DNA of 64,000 nt, taken from contig JAFXCP010000021.1 of the NCBI GenBank assembly GCA_017521405.1, forward strand, positions 1 to 64,000, in the 5' to 3' direction. This DNA is from Akkermansia sp. Its GTDB lineage: Bacteria; Verrucomicrobiota; Verrucomicrobiia; Verrucomicrobiales; Akkermansiaceae. Positions 1-9,300 of this stretch are shown here, one piece after another. The translations under genes were made by a program, and so were the position numbers. The notes below the pieces were generated by a model, which was given only the letters and a program-made list of their open reading frames with translations, was not told where the DNA came from and made no database searches. The stretch's first letter is position 1, and the number at the start of each line of letters is the position of its first letter.

Positions 1-536
1 CGGTGAATGCTGTGTTCATCAATTCCCATGACCATCGGGCATGGATAATTGAGTTGTTCGTTGAGCAGATTCTCATGATTGCGGTGCAGCTGGCGTTCCA
101 CTGTGCTGGTACTTATCCGATACTTTTCTCCTATTTTCTTGTTGCATACTCCATTAGCGCATTCGCGCGAGATGGCATCATTGAGCCGAGCATTACGCCG
201 CTGGTATTTTGCAAGCCCAATATGGTTGAAGTTCTGCGTATGGGTTTTGCCTCAGCATCGTCTTGCACCATCACGTCCCTTGGCACTAGGGTTGCGATAG
301 TAATAACCATGCACATATACCTCCTGTGAATGGCAGTGAGGACAGATGCTTGCCTGAATTTCATCACACACGGCATAATCAAATTTGCCTTGACTATCCG
401 TGCCCGTTGCGGTAATTTTCGAGTACTTCAAGAACACAACACCGGGCATGGTAGGAGTTTTCTCCTCCATGCTCAATGTTTTTCTACCTTTTACTAATAG
501 ATTTCTCCGCCTGCGTTTCTTGCGTCCGTTGGTCAT
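1..536 (-). pseudogene. ISL3-family transposase, 5' part, interrupted by an in-frame stop
   Basis: Reading leftwards from the ATG at 536, the frame encodes a basic N-terminus and a zinc-ribbon-like segment (CPHCHSQEVYVHG), then a TGA stop at 252-250. The same frame continues past it with GKTHTQNFNHIGL, a helix-turn-helix-like stretch (KIGEKYRISTSTVERQL) and GIDEHSIH, the order seen at the start of ISL3-family transposases. The TGA sits where the family usually has an arginine or similar residue, so a CGA-to-TGA change is plausible. The start codon directly abuts a terminal-repeat-like sequence at 536-566. The gene runs off the left edge, so the catalytic remainder cannot be judged. Family assignment is fairly secure; loss of function is inferred from the stop. 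Confidence 0.75.
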
Positions 537-566
537 TCCACAATTATTGCAGAAAAGCCGAAAATT
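536..566 (-). repeat. ISL3-like element end (terminal inverted repeat)
   Basis: The 31 bases next to the transposase start recur in inverted orientation at 62252-62282 with only two mismatches. The shared core, read on the minus strand, is TTCTGCAATAATTGTGGAA. A repeat that abuts a transposase start and recurs at another transposase remnant fits an IS end. A 14-bp palindrome, AAAATTCGAATTTT, overlaps the outer edge at 561-574 and may belong to the target site. Confidence 0.7.
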
Positions 567-695
567 CGAATTTTATGCACATGTAGACCCTTCATTTTTC
601 CATCATCTAGGATGATCTGTTTATATTGGAGGAAGGATTAACTTGTGCAGATTTTGCACAAGTTGAAATACTACAGCTCTTTTATTGAGTGCTAG

Positions 696-1352
696 TCAAG
701 GGTGAAATATATTCTCCCGGTGCCATTGTAGATACGTTCGATGCTCCGGCGCCACCTGTGGGAGAACTTGTGCTACAGAGTGTAGTCCCAACGCCTGAAT
801 ATTTTCTTCCGTCAGACGGGTGGAAATCAATAGATCTCCATCATTGGCAAAGGAGATATAGCCTTGGTCGAAAAGGGCATCCATGCGGGCTTCTAGCAGG
901 AATCCATTGTATGGATCAACGCGTTCGGTATCAGTGCAATCCTTCCAAGGCTTCGCGTGGCTGGCTCGCAGTAATGAAGGTATGGATACTCCGGTCAAAG
1001 GACACTTGCCACCCCACATCTTTTCTAGTGCAGAGCGATAGCGACTCTGCGCCGTGCGGGTCGTGATCATCTGCTGGCGCTCGGTGCGCAGCGGTGGTTC
1101 TCCTTTTGGTGCTGTGTCAGTCTGAGCAAGCTTGCGCAATGTACTTGCCAGCTCTGCCAGCGGTACGCGGCTGATAGGCTGATAAGTCGGCACTATCACG
1201 AACAAATCCTCCTCCGGGAACACATGCAGTAACCCCTCATGCGCCGTGGAACTCAGCCAGCGACCGGTGCCGTCGGCATCCGGCTCGCAATTATCCCAGC
1301 CGTTCCGGGACGCATCCCGGCGTATGTAGGTGTCGAATCTGATTGGGTTCAT
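696..1352 (-). CDS. HNH endonuclease (HNH_2-like)
   Basis: This 218-residue protein has a C-terminal HNH_2-like nuclease core: CPLTG at about 117-121, ASHAKPW with His132, DPYNGFLL with Asn149, and a DALFDQGYISF segment. The third position of the motif is Asp rather than His, a variation I recall in this subfamily. The N-terminal half is of unknown function. The frame could start at a TTG at 1364. I chose the ATG at 1352 because two partial copies of this gene nearby (3665-3829 and 4985-5095) begin at the equivalent Met. It is the last gene of the leftward defence cluster, 191 bases after the DarT-like gene. It probably cleaves foreign DNA, perhaps modified DNA, but the target is unknown. Confidence 0.8.
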   Translation of the reverse strand: MNPIRFDTYIRRDASRNGWDNCEPDADGTGRWLSSTAHEGLLHVFPEEDLFVIVPTYQPISRVPLAELASTLRKLAQTDTAPKGEPPLRTERQQMITTRTAQSRYRSALEKMWGGKCPLTGVSIPSLLRASHAKPWKDCTDTERVDPYNGFLLEARMDALFDQGYISFANDGDLLISTRLTEENIQALGLHSVAQVLPQVAPEHRTYLQWHRENIFHP

Positions 1353-1543
1353 GGCTTGTTTCAACTTCGACCCATTTTGGGACTTTTTGCTCTTTTTTTG
1401 AATGATGCGCTAATTGCACATTGTAAAATAATAACGTCATTCTTATATTGTTCTTAAAAGAAAACTTCGTCCCTTATTCGCCCAATTTTATTCATGATTT
1501 ACAGAATTATCAGAGGCCGATACCTGTGCTGTAAATTCTACTC

Positions 1544-2581
1544 TTATTCCAGCAATTCCGAAGGCATCAGGGAGCGAATGACATAACACATTAATTTCTT
1601 TTCGAAAAACACCCTTATACCCAGTTTTGTTGCTCCAGGAATAACAGGTAGCGATCTCAAATGTAATTCCTTCGTTTTTTGTATATCTACTTGAATAGCT
1701 GCACGTGCTTGTTTCAACATACAGTCTCCATCATCTAACCATTCTATACAGATAGAGGCTTCAACAAGACGCAGCTCCGTCAGCCCTTGCTTGAGCATTT
1801 CTCGTCTGTTGTACTGATAACTCTCATATGAGTCTGATAGAGTCACATAAACGGAGTCATTGTTACATTCACAGCTATTAACGTATATTCCATTATCATA
1901 GAAAACGTCCTCTTTGCACACTCTGATGAAGTTTTTATATTGTTCAAGCGCATCTGCTGATCCACTTCTAAGCAAATTGAGCAATGTCGTTTGTTCTATG
2001 CTGTTTCGGCACAGCACATAGCTAAGATAATTGTTGATATCAATATGATTTGGTATTAGAATTTCTGCTTGCCGATAATTTTTCGTTATGGAAAAATTGT
2101 CATATGTGTTGTCGTATATGTAGTTAAAGTTGAAACGAGAAAAGGCCTCTATCCCCTTGCAAGTAGTTGCCCTGTGACCAGCCTGCGAAACCTCTGAAAA
2201 TTCCACATCGGGATGAGTCAACAATTTTTCTAGATCAAACAGAAAAAATACAGGAACCGGAACATTTGCATTCGGATCTCCATGAAAACGCAGTAAAGGG
2301 TGCTTGTACCCTTCATTGTAATACTGTGTTGGTGTTTGTGGCCGGAAATAAAAGCGGACATTTGATATTACCTCAGAATCGGTAATATCTATAACCTGTC
2401 TGCTAGCGTTATCATTCAGCATCACATTGTGGTTAAGAGCCTGTCTGCGGCTATATAATCTGCCGCTTCGCAAGATGCTGGCTGCGTTACTTACGTCTGT
2501 GAAATGAAACGCATACTTGCACCACCATGAAGGCCGCGCATGGTGTTTAATGTTTTGCTGTATAATCTCCCCGTAGTCCAT
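1544..2581 (-). CDS. darT: DarT-like DNA ADP-ribosyltransferase toxin
   Basis: The N-terminal 200 residues fit the DarT (DUF4433) fold: a YAFHFTDVSNAASIL segment near residues 23-37 for NAD binding, VRFYFRPQTPTQYYNEGY near 75-92, and RQAEILIPNHI with the likely catalytic Glu near 173. DarT toxins ADP-ribosylate thymidine in single-stranded DNA and act in phage defence. At about 345 residues it is longer than typical DarT proteins (about 210), with an unassigned C-terminal extension. The frame is open back to an ATG at 2641, which would overlap the macro-domain gene by 56 bases. I prefer the ATG at 2581, four bases after that gene's stop. No good Shine-Dalgarno sequence is seen at either. The upstream macro gene is the expected antitoxin. 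Confidence 0.8.
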   Translation of the reverse strand: MDYGEIIQQNIKHHARPSWWCKYAFHFTDVSNAASILRSGRLYSRRQALNHNVMLNDNASRQVIDITDSEVISNVRFYFRPQTPTQYYNEGYKHPLLRFHGDPNANVPVPVFFLFDLEKLLTHPDVEFSEVSQAGHRATTCKGIEAFSRFNFNYIYDNTYDNFSITKNYRQAEILIPNHIDINNYLSYVLCRNSIEQTTLLNLLRSGSADALEQYKNFIRVCKEDVFYDNGIYVNSCECNNDSVYVTLSDSYESYQYNRREMLKQGLTELRLVEASICIEWLDDGDCMLKQARAAIQVDIQKTKELHLRSLPVIPGATKLGIRVFFEKKLMCYVIRSLMPSELLE

Positions 2582-2585
2582 ATTT

Positions 2586-3461
2586 TCATTTACTATGGTA
2601 GACTGACATTCGTCCCACCCCGGCATTGAGTTGATAGCCATCAGTCATTTGCTGAGTACTGGAATTATATATCTTTATTTTAGATAAATATCCCGCCGAA
2701 TGTAGAAGGGCAAATAACAAAGATTCCTGTTCCGTGGCGCTTTCTATAGAAATAACCGTCGACGATCGGAGATTATCCCACACCCGGTATAATTCATCTT
2801 CCGAAACAACTTTTTCTGCCGACATGTTCTCCCATGAGAAAATGATGGACGTATCCTGGTATTTCATGGAAACCTGCTTATTATTCCACTTAAATTCATA
2901 AGGTAGTATAGCGCAGTTGTGTCTCAAATCATCTTTCACCCCGGTAAATGACATATCCTTGGCATTGCGTTTTAACCACGCAATGGTTTTTCGCGGAGTT
3001 TTATGCTCCGGCTCTTCATCAGGATTCGTTCCCAGATATATGTAGACCGAAATTGGTAACTTTTTCAGATATTGTTCCATGAGTGGCTTTACATCCTCCC
3101 ATTTCAATTCTCCATTACCGCATCCTAAACGAGGAAATGCAATAGATGTTATACCTTTTGCCGCATAGGTCTGCACGAACTTCTGAAGCCCAGCCTCTAT
3201 ATATTCCAGTCTTGAAGGTTGACGCCAACTTTCCTTGGTCGGAAATAAAAGCAGCCAGTAATCAGCCTCGTAAAACAACATCAGCTTACCTGTTTTCAGT
3301 AATCCCTGTTCACACACAGCCTTATAGCGCTCATACATTTCCGGGTAACGCTTCTTGAAAGAAAGGGCGATACCCTTTCCCATGACGCCTACGGTATTTA
3401 CTGTATTCACAATAACTTGAGCAGGGCTTTCGAATATATCTCCTTCAATATACTCTATCAT
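2586..3461 (-). CDS. darG: DarG-like macro-domain antitoxin
   Basis: Residues 1-150 form a macro domain of the DarG/TARG1 type: GDIFESPAQVIVNTVNTVG then MGKGIALSFKKRYP near the N-terminus, and FPRLGCGNGEL near 110-120. These domains remove ADP-ribose from DNA and so reverse DarT damage. The C-terminal half (to residue 291) has the look of the DarG C-terminal region, which in known systems also binds DarT directly. The gene precedes the toxin by four bases, the reverse of the usual darT-darG order. A TGC-TAGAAT extended -10 lies about 40 bases upstream on the minus strand. Confidence 0.85.
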   Translation of the reverse strand: MIEYIEGDIFESPAQVIVNTVNTVGVMGKGIALSFKKRYPEMYERYKAVCEQGLLKTGKLMLFYEADYWLLLFPTKESWRQPSRLEYIEAGLQKFVQTYAAKGITSIAFPRLGCGNGELKWEDVKPLMEQYLKKLPISVYIYLGTNPDEEPEHKTPRKTIAWLKRNAKDMSFTGVKDDLRHNCAILPYEFKWNNKQVSMKYQDTSIIFSWENMSAEKVVSEDELYRVWDNLRSSTVISIESATEQESLLFALLHSAGYLSKIKIYNSSTQQMTDGYQLNAGVGRMSVYHSK

Positions 3462-3500
3462 ATGTGGACATTTGTGTGTTTTTAATGAGGCGCGTTTGGG

Positions 3501-3509
3501 ATTCTAGCA
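3501..3509 (-). promoter_or_regulatory. Possible extended -10 promoter of the darG-darT pair
   Basis: On the minus strand TGC followed by TAGAAT lies 40-48 bases before the darG ATG. No convincing -35 box is found at 16-18 bases, so this would be an extended -10 promoter. Confidence 0.4.
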
Positions 3510-3664
3510 TACTGATACCGGATGTACAGCAAGAAATCTGACTTTTTTCTTAGATATATTCTAACCTTTGTTGCTTCTTGTTGCGTCTGCGTTTACCGAA
3601 GCCTTCGTGGCAGAGGTGGTGGGGCGGTATGTTCCATATTTTTCACCTCGTTGAGCTGCAAGGA

Positions 3665-3829
3665 CTACATTATCACGAACAAATCCCCCGACGGGAACAC
3701 ATGCAGCAGCCCCTCGTGCGCGGTGGAACTTAGCCACCGGCCGGTGCCGTCGGCATCCGGCTCGCAGTTATCCCAGCCGTTCCGGTAGGCATCCCGGCGT
3801 ATGTAAGTGTCGAAGTTGATAGGATTCAT
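3665..3829 (-). pseudogene. 5' fragment of the HNH endonuclease gene (copy 2)
   Basis: The ATG at 3829 opens a 54-codon frame that closely copies residues 1-53 of the intact HNH protein at 696-1352, including FDTYIRRDA, NGWDNCEPDADGTGRW and AHEGLLHVF. Similarity ends after DLFVI and a TAG follows. The nuclease core is absent. The fragment starts 16 bases after the stop of the DinD-like gene. The DNA before its ATG does not resemble the DNA before the intact gene, so only the coding start is duplicated. Confidence 0.85.
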
Positions 3830-3845
3830 GATTGCCTTTTACTTG

Positions 3846-4943
3846 TCAGATATTCGTATCACTGTCTCTAGCGGATTGATGCCAGATGCGCGTTTTTCCT
3901 TGTGTAGAGGCGTAGATGATGCCTTGTTCAGCAAGCGCTTTTGTGTATCGAGAGATTGTGGCTGCGCTGACTCCCAGTTGAATAGCTAATTCCGATGATG
4001 TGACCTCCACATGTTCTGCCAAATAAGAAACAATACGCTCCCTGGTGCTGTATTTTGTGGGTGTTTCTTCCGCAGATGCCGTCAGCATGGCGGGATTGTT
4101 CTCTAGTCCGGGAACAGATTCAGCGAGTTTCTTTTCCAATCTCTTTGCCTTACGCTCTGCTTTCTGGAAGTCTTCCGCAGGAGGTAGATTTTCCGGAACG
4201 ATGTTGCGTTCCAGCAACATATTGCGTACAGAGGTATTATTCTGAACATGTTCATCTGTTATGGATTGTTCTCCATATAAATCCCGCTGCTCTACATTGT
4301 AATTCGTCATCTCTGTGGCAAGATTTTTTGCCGCAATCGTCAGCGTTGGAAGGAAGTCTGCCAGAGGGCGAGACGGCGGCATGTTGAGTTTATTTTTCAT
4401 TTCTGCCGTTGACATGCCGAAAAGGGCCGTATCACCTTTTGAGCGAATACGCCCAAAACCTTCATCATCTACATCTCGCTCATAGATGTTCTGCGAAAGT
4501 TGTTTTTCTGATTCTCGCAAACGATACCGCGCCACGGCTCTCTCTACATACCCCAAACGCTCCTGTATCAATTCTGTTCGTCGGGTCTGAATGGCAAAAT
4601 AACTCTGAGCAAAGGCGATTTCTTCCTTGCGGGGATCGCCATTCTGTGCCACTAGGTAACAGGCATAACGCGTCAATATATAGTCATCAATCTCGCGTTC
4701 TGCACCTTTGCCTAATACTACTGTTTCTGTCGATGCCTGAAAGTGCAACGATATTTCTACCCCGGCATTTATGCAGGCTTCCATGGCTCGCTGAATGGTG
4801 TATTCAAAGTTTCTCCACTGCTCGTAGCCCAGCAGCCGCATCAAATCACGAGCTTTCCATATTTCCACGGTGTGCATATCATCCCACCATTGGGCATGTT
4901 GATCAAAACGTTCTTTTAGTTTCTGTATTTTTTCTATTTTCAT
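3846..4943 (-). CDS. DinD-like protein with C-terminal winged helix-turn-helix
   Basis: Residues 25-130 match the DNA-damage-inducible protein D family: WKARDLMRLLGY, then LTRYACYLVAQNGDP (about 90-104) and YFAIQTRRTEL. E. coli DinD is a RecA-inhibiting SOS protein of about 275 residues. This one has 365, and the extra C-terminus is a winged helix-turn-helix (about 298-345, with TSSELAIQLGVSAATISRYT as the recognition part). A charged segment, AERKAKRLEKKL, precedes it. A 38-bp perfect palindrome lies just upstream at 4965-5002, a natural operator for the protein's own DNA-binding tail; that link is inference. Its place among defence genes suggests a damage-sensing or regulatory role. Confidence 0.75.
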   Translation of the reverse strand: MKIEKIQKLKERFDQHAQWWDDMHTVEIWKARDLMRLLGYEQWRNFEYTIQRAMEACINAGVEISLHFQASTETVVLGKGAEREIDDYILTRYACYLVAQNGDPRKEEIAFAQSYFAIQTRRTELIQERLGYVERAVARYRLRESEKQLSQNIYERDVDDEGFGRIRSKGDTALFGMSTAEMKNKLNMPPSRPLADFLPTLTIAAKNLATEMTNYNVEQRDLYGEQSITDEHVQNNTSVRNMLLERNIVPENLPPAEDFQKAERKAKRLEKKLAESVPGLENNPAMLTASAEETPTKYSTRERIVSYLAEHVEVTSSELAIQLGVSAATISRYTKALAEQGIIYASTQGKTRIWHQSARDSDTNI

Positions 4944-4964
4944 TTATTTATTGATGATGTGTAG

Positions 4965-5002
4965 TTTTCATCATATTGCTGACGTCAGCAATATGATGAA
5001 AA
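4965..5002. promoter_or_regulatory. 38-bp perfect palindrome, likely operator
   Basis: Two 19-base arms pair without a mismatch around a central GACGTC; the left arm is TTTTCATCATATTGCTGAC. It ends 22 bases before the start of the DinD-like gene. Its right side also supplies the stop codon of the HNH fragment at 4985-5095. With no loop and no T-run it looks like a dimer-binding operator rather than a terminator. Confidence 0.7.
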
Positions 5003-5095
5003 TATGATTGCACCCTCTGCATTCGGCTCGCAGTTATCCCAGCCGTTGCGGTAGGCATCCCGGCGTATGTAGGTGTCGAAGCTGATGAGGTTCAT
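4985..5095 (-). pseudogene. 5' fragment of the HNH endonuclease gene (copy 3, shortest)
   Basis: The ATG at 5095 opens 36 codons, of which about the first 28 copy the start of the intact HNH protein (FDTYIRRDAYRNGWDNCEP). The frame then runs into the palindrome and stops. It begins 26 bases after the stop of the DUF2971 gene, the same placement as copy 2 after the DinD-like gene. Confidence 0.8.
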
Positions 5096-5121
5096 GTGAT
5101 GTCTTGATAGTCTCTCTTGTA

Positions 5122-6345
5122 TTATTTGTTGACCATGCTTCTAATTTGTTCAGCATGTACAGGAGAGATGGTAAAGGTCGTCGGTTGAGGTATTACCTTT
5201 TTTGCAAAGGCATCAGCCATTGCCTTTTTGTATATTTCCGCCAAAAGTCCTGGATAAACTACGGAAATCACCCCTATTTCTCCATCCTTTCGCTTTCTGA
5301 AAAGAGAAAGGCTCAACTCGGAGTCTTCGCTCTTTTCTCTTGCGAGATAGTATTCTTCATCCTCATTGTACCGGATATTATAAATACTGTGCAATCGATA
5401 AGTTTTACCGGTTAACCCGGTAAAGCAGTATCCATTTTCTCCACGCACATGTTTCCAGGATGAATTAAGGAAATACTTAAGACGCTCTTCATTCAGTGTT
5501 GTCCGGATATCCGGATTAAAAGCAATATCAGAGTTAAATGCAAATGTTTTATCGTCAAAATTCACTTTCATTACACGCACTTTTTTCTCTGAAAACCCCA
5601 ACTGATTGAGTTCCGATTCATTTTCGTATTCTCTCATTAGTGCTTTGACTTCCTCAATCTGGTACGGGAATCTTGTGCCAAGCATAATAGCACTTAAGTG
5701 GGAAATCATTCCTCGTACATAAAAACGGGGCACCGGCGACCCTTCCTCCCTGTCTATAGTGACTGTATCATTCTGCGCCAACCTGTACAGGATTCTATAT
5801 TCTTTCTCATGCTCCCACTCTCTTGACTTCCTGAAAAAAAACGATGTATCAAATCTTTCGGCTTGCTTACTAACGGCAAGAAGACGGTCTTCGCTGTATT
5901 CTATCCGCCTTATTACATCACGGCTGTAAAAAAAAGCACCCTTATCCAGAATGTCGTAGCGACCACTGGAATCATCTTCGTCTGACTGAACCTCAAAATC
6001 GAAGGCTAAACATGCCCCCTTGCTGCGATCGGCATACAATCCCCACATAGCAGGAGAATGAGGATTGGCAGAAAAACATAGGTATCCAAACTCCTTTACT
6101 CCTTCTGATTGGGTTGTTGCCTGCTGGGCAACACATTCAGTCACATCATTTGTGTTCCACGGAAGAGATAACCGCAACAAACCACTTTTGAGGATTTTAA
6201 ATAACGAATCTTCTGACACATACATGAACAAACGAAAAAATGTAGTTCTCACATTCGGGCGTGTGTCAAAAAAGTACGGGACATCCACATTGTTCCTTGA
6301 TGTGGCTTCTCTTTGATTGGCATCGGATGATTTGATTTCACTCAT
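5122..6345 (-). CDS. DUF2971 domain protein
   Basis: Residues about 40-230 carry the DUF2971 pattern: a start of the type FRLFMYVSEDSLFKILKSG, the core YLCFSANPHSPAMWGLYAD (about 88-106) with KGACLAFDFE after it, and REWEHEKEYRILY. The family's biochemical role is not firmly known, and it is often found near defence genes. The last 170 residues are unassigned. The start lies 31 bases after the methyltransferase stop, so it is probably co-transcribed with the core. It could be an effector or accessory factor of that system; nothing in the sequence proves this. Confidence 0.75.
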   Translation of the reverse strand: MSEIKSSDANQREATSRNNVDVPYFFDTRPNVRTTFFRLFMYVSEDSLFKILKSGLLRLSLPWNTNDVTECVAQQATTQSEGVKEFGYLCFSANPHSPAMWGLYADRSKGACLAFDFEVQSDEDDSSGRYDILDKGAFFYSRDVIRRIEYSEDRLLAVSKQAERFDTSFFFRKSREWEHEKEYRILYRLAQNDTVTIDREEGSPVPRFYVRGMISHLSAIMLGTRFPYQIEEVKALMREYENESELNQLGFSEKKVRVMKVNFDDKTFAFNSDIAFNPDIRTTLNEERLKYFLNSSWKHVRGENGYCFTGLTGKTYRLHSIYNIRYNEDEEYYLAREKSEDSELSLSLFRKRKDGEIGVISVVYPGLLAEIYKKAMADAFAKKVIPQPTTFTISPVHAEQIRSMVNK

Positions 6346-6376
6346 ATCCTCTATGCTTCATGAAACTATTATCGTA

Positions 6377-9300
6377 TTACATCCCTTGCCGGGTGAGGTC
6401 GTCGTAGGCGGCGAGGACGAGGCGCTGGGTGCGGTACTCTCCGTACTTCTTGAGCTCGTTGTTCTGGAGCGTGGGGAATGTCACAGTGGGACAGTCGGTC
6501 GGATATTTGGTCGTGGGGTCTAGGATGTAGGCCAGTTCCTCTCGCGTCAGACCGTAGAGCTTGGCGTAGTAGGCATCCAGCTCCGCCTTGAGCTGGGCAC
6601 GGCGGTCTTCATCCCACGGGAACGGCTCGCCTGTGTACCCCAAGGCCTCCGCCAGCGGACGCATGCTGTAAGAGGTGTAGCTCAGCTCCAGCACGCGGGA
6701 GGAGATGTAGGCTATGTCGGTTTCGGTGTAGGAGTCGGGCGGGAGAATGGGGAACTGTTTCACATAGAAATAATTCATATTAACCCCGCCCAGCTTGACG
6801 CGAGCGATAAAATCGACAACTATTGAGCTTAGGCCTGCTAACAAGAGACAGTTCTCAGCAATTGAACGGTTGCTGAAAATCAACTGGTGACTGTCGCCAG
6901 CGCCCGAGAACGGGAAAAATGAAGCTATTAGAGTCCTTTCGTTGGTTGCGTTGGTAACTTTTCTAAAGCCGATTAACCACTGGGGGATAGCTTTGACATC
7001 CTTGGGGAGTTTGGAGATAACATCAGCCCTGCGCACCCAGTAGCGGGGCGTGATTTCGCAAGCGGGGTCGTTGTGTTCTTCCGCCGTAAGGTTGCGGACG
7101 TTTTCGCCGTCTCCGGTAAAGATGTTAAATCGGTGGTCGTAGTGGTGGATAAGCTTGCCTTCATACAGCGGCAGCACGTCCTCCCCTTCCGGTTTTTCGG
7201 CGAGGAAGAGATTGCTGTCATTGCTCATGTGCAGCATGGTGCCGAAGCGGATACCCCATGGGTTTTCGCCTGTTTTCTCGTTAATGAGAATGGGAGCCTT
7301 CTGGTAGAGCTTGACGGCGAGAGCGGCATCCGCCTCGCAGCGGAAGAGCGGGCAAGTACCGGTGTTGGGGTTAATCCCGGCAAAATCCTCTATGCTCAGG
7401 TGAGCTATACGGCGTTTGTCCTCCAGCTGCTTGGGGTGGGTCATGTAGCAGGCCACGGATATGGTGTCAGAGGGAGCGAGGGTGAAGCAACAGAAGCGTT
7501 GGCGGCTATCCACCTCAGGGAACAGCTTGGCGCGGTTTTCCAAATCATACAGCGAAGATATGGCCTTCTTCTCCACCAAATGACCAAAGAAGGCACTTGT
7601 TGCAGCATCTGTTGCAATATTGGTCGGTACAATGAACCCGGCACGCCCGGTTTCTGCCTTGAGGGTGTAATTAGTCTCCGCAAAGAGCGCATACATGTTC
7701 ACGTCACCCACGCCGGAGAGGGGGTAGCGACCACCATCCTTAGCACCGACATGGAAGAACAAACTGCAAGCACCTGCCAGATGGAGAGCCTGATGGAACT
7801 CTGCGTGCAGATTGACCTGCGCCGCTGGTTCCATGCCCGGGAGCTCACCTTTGCCCAAGGCGTCAATCAAGCGCTTACGCGCGGCGGCATTGCTGGCCTT
7901 AGCCACAGCCTCGCAGCGGTTGGCGAACCACTCTTTTTCCTGAATCTTGGCTCGTTCCCACGGCGGATTACCCAGCACACAGTCGAAGCCCCCATTACGG
8001 AACACCTCCGGGAAGGCCAGATGCCAGTGGAAGACATCCGCCTGACGGCAGGCCTGTTGTGCGGCTATGACTGCGGGATGCTCAGAATCAGCAACACCAT
8101 GCAGGAAATCATCGATGAGGCCGGTTGTCGGTACGGATGTGATACATGACTTTGTGACGAGGAAAGCACCCATCCATAAATCGGCAATTACGGCATCCGT
8201 GCTGTGGAGAAGCTCCTTCTGCTGCTCTTGCCAGGCTTCAGCGATGGCTTGTACCTGAGAGGGTGAATCTTCCGGCATGTTGTCATCCTCAATAAATATC
8301 TGAGGCTTGTAGGGTAGATAGGGTTCGGCAGATTTACTTGCTCTGTCTTTAGCATGTTTGCGGTTGGCTGCTGCTAGTTCTTTACACACTTCAACATCGT
8401 CACCCGGCAGACATTTGTAGGCATCTGCGGGGACGGGATATTGTTTCGGCGTGTCTGCTGAGAAAATCCCCAGAAGGGAGTTACCACAGCGCAAATGCGC
8501 ATCGAGGAAGGAAAGCGCCTTGCCGGGTTGGTAGCCCTCCAGCCAGAGGTTCATGCGCACCAGCTCAATGGCCATGGGGTTAATATCCACGCCGTAGATA
8601 CAGTGGCGAATGACATCGTGCATGGCGCGGCGGAAGCCTTCTTCGGAAGCGATGCCTTCATAGCGGCGATTATATGCCTCGGCCAGGCGTTCTGCGATGC
8701 GGCGGGCGGCACCCAGCAGGAAATGACCGGAGCCACAGGCCGGGTCAATCACACGCAGCGCCAGCAGCTTTTGCTGCGCATAGGCCGGATTCTTGCAGCA
8801 TTCATCCAGCAGGGGGTCAAGCGTCGTTTTGAGTACCTGTTCCACCAGACAGGTGGGTGTGTAATAGGAACCGGTGAGCTTGCGAGCATTACCCTTCTGC
8901 TTTTTGTCGGCCTGCTCCGGGTCGGTCATTCCGCCCATGAAGTAGAAGATTCGCTGCTCCGTAGAAATGCGGGGAGTCAGTTCCAGCAGACTCTCGTACA
9001 CCGAGCCCAGTTCTTCTGCGCCGATGTGGGCATAGTCCACCTGAGTGCGCTTGCCCTCCGTATTTGTCCAGCACAGGGAGCGCAGGGCTGCGAGGAACGC
9101 ACGATTCGGCAGACGGCAGGCATCAAGCGTAGTGCATTGGTGTGTGTCAAACAAACCGCCCAACGCAGGCAGCGCAAGCGCGGGCTCTCCGCTATCTTTT
9201 GCCAGAGCGCGGAATACAATCTGCTGCGCCTGCCAGAGATCATCGTGGCGGCTGTCGGCATCATCCCTCAGCGCTCGTTTGATGAGACGGGAGACAGAGT

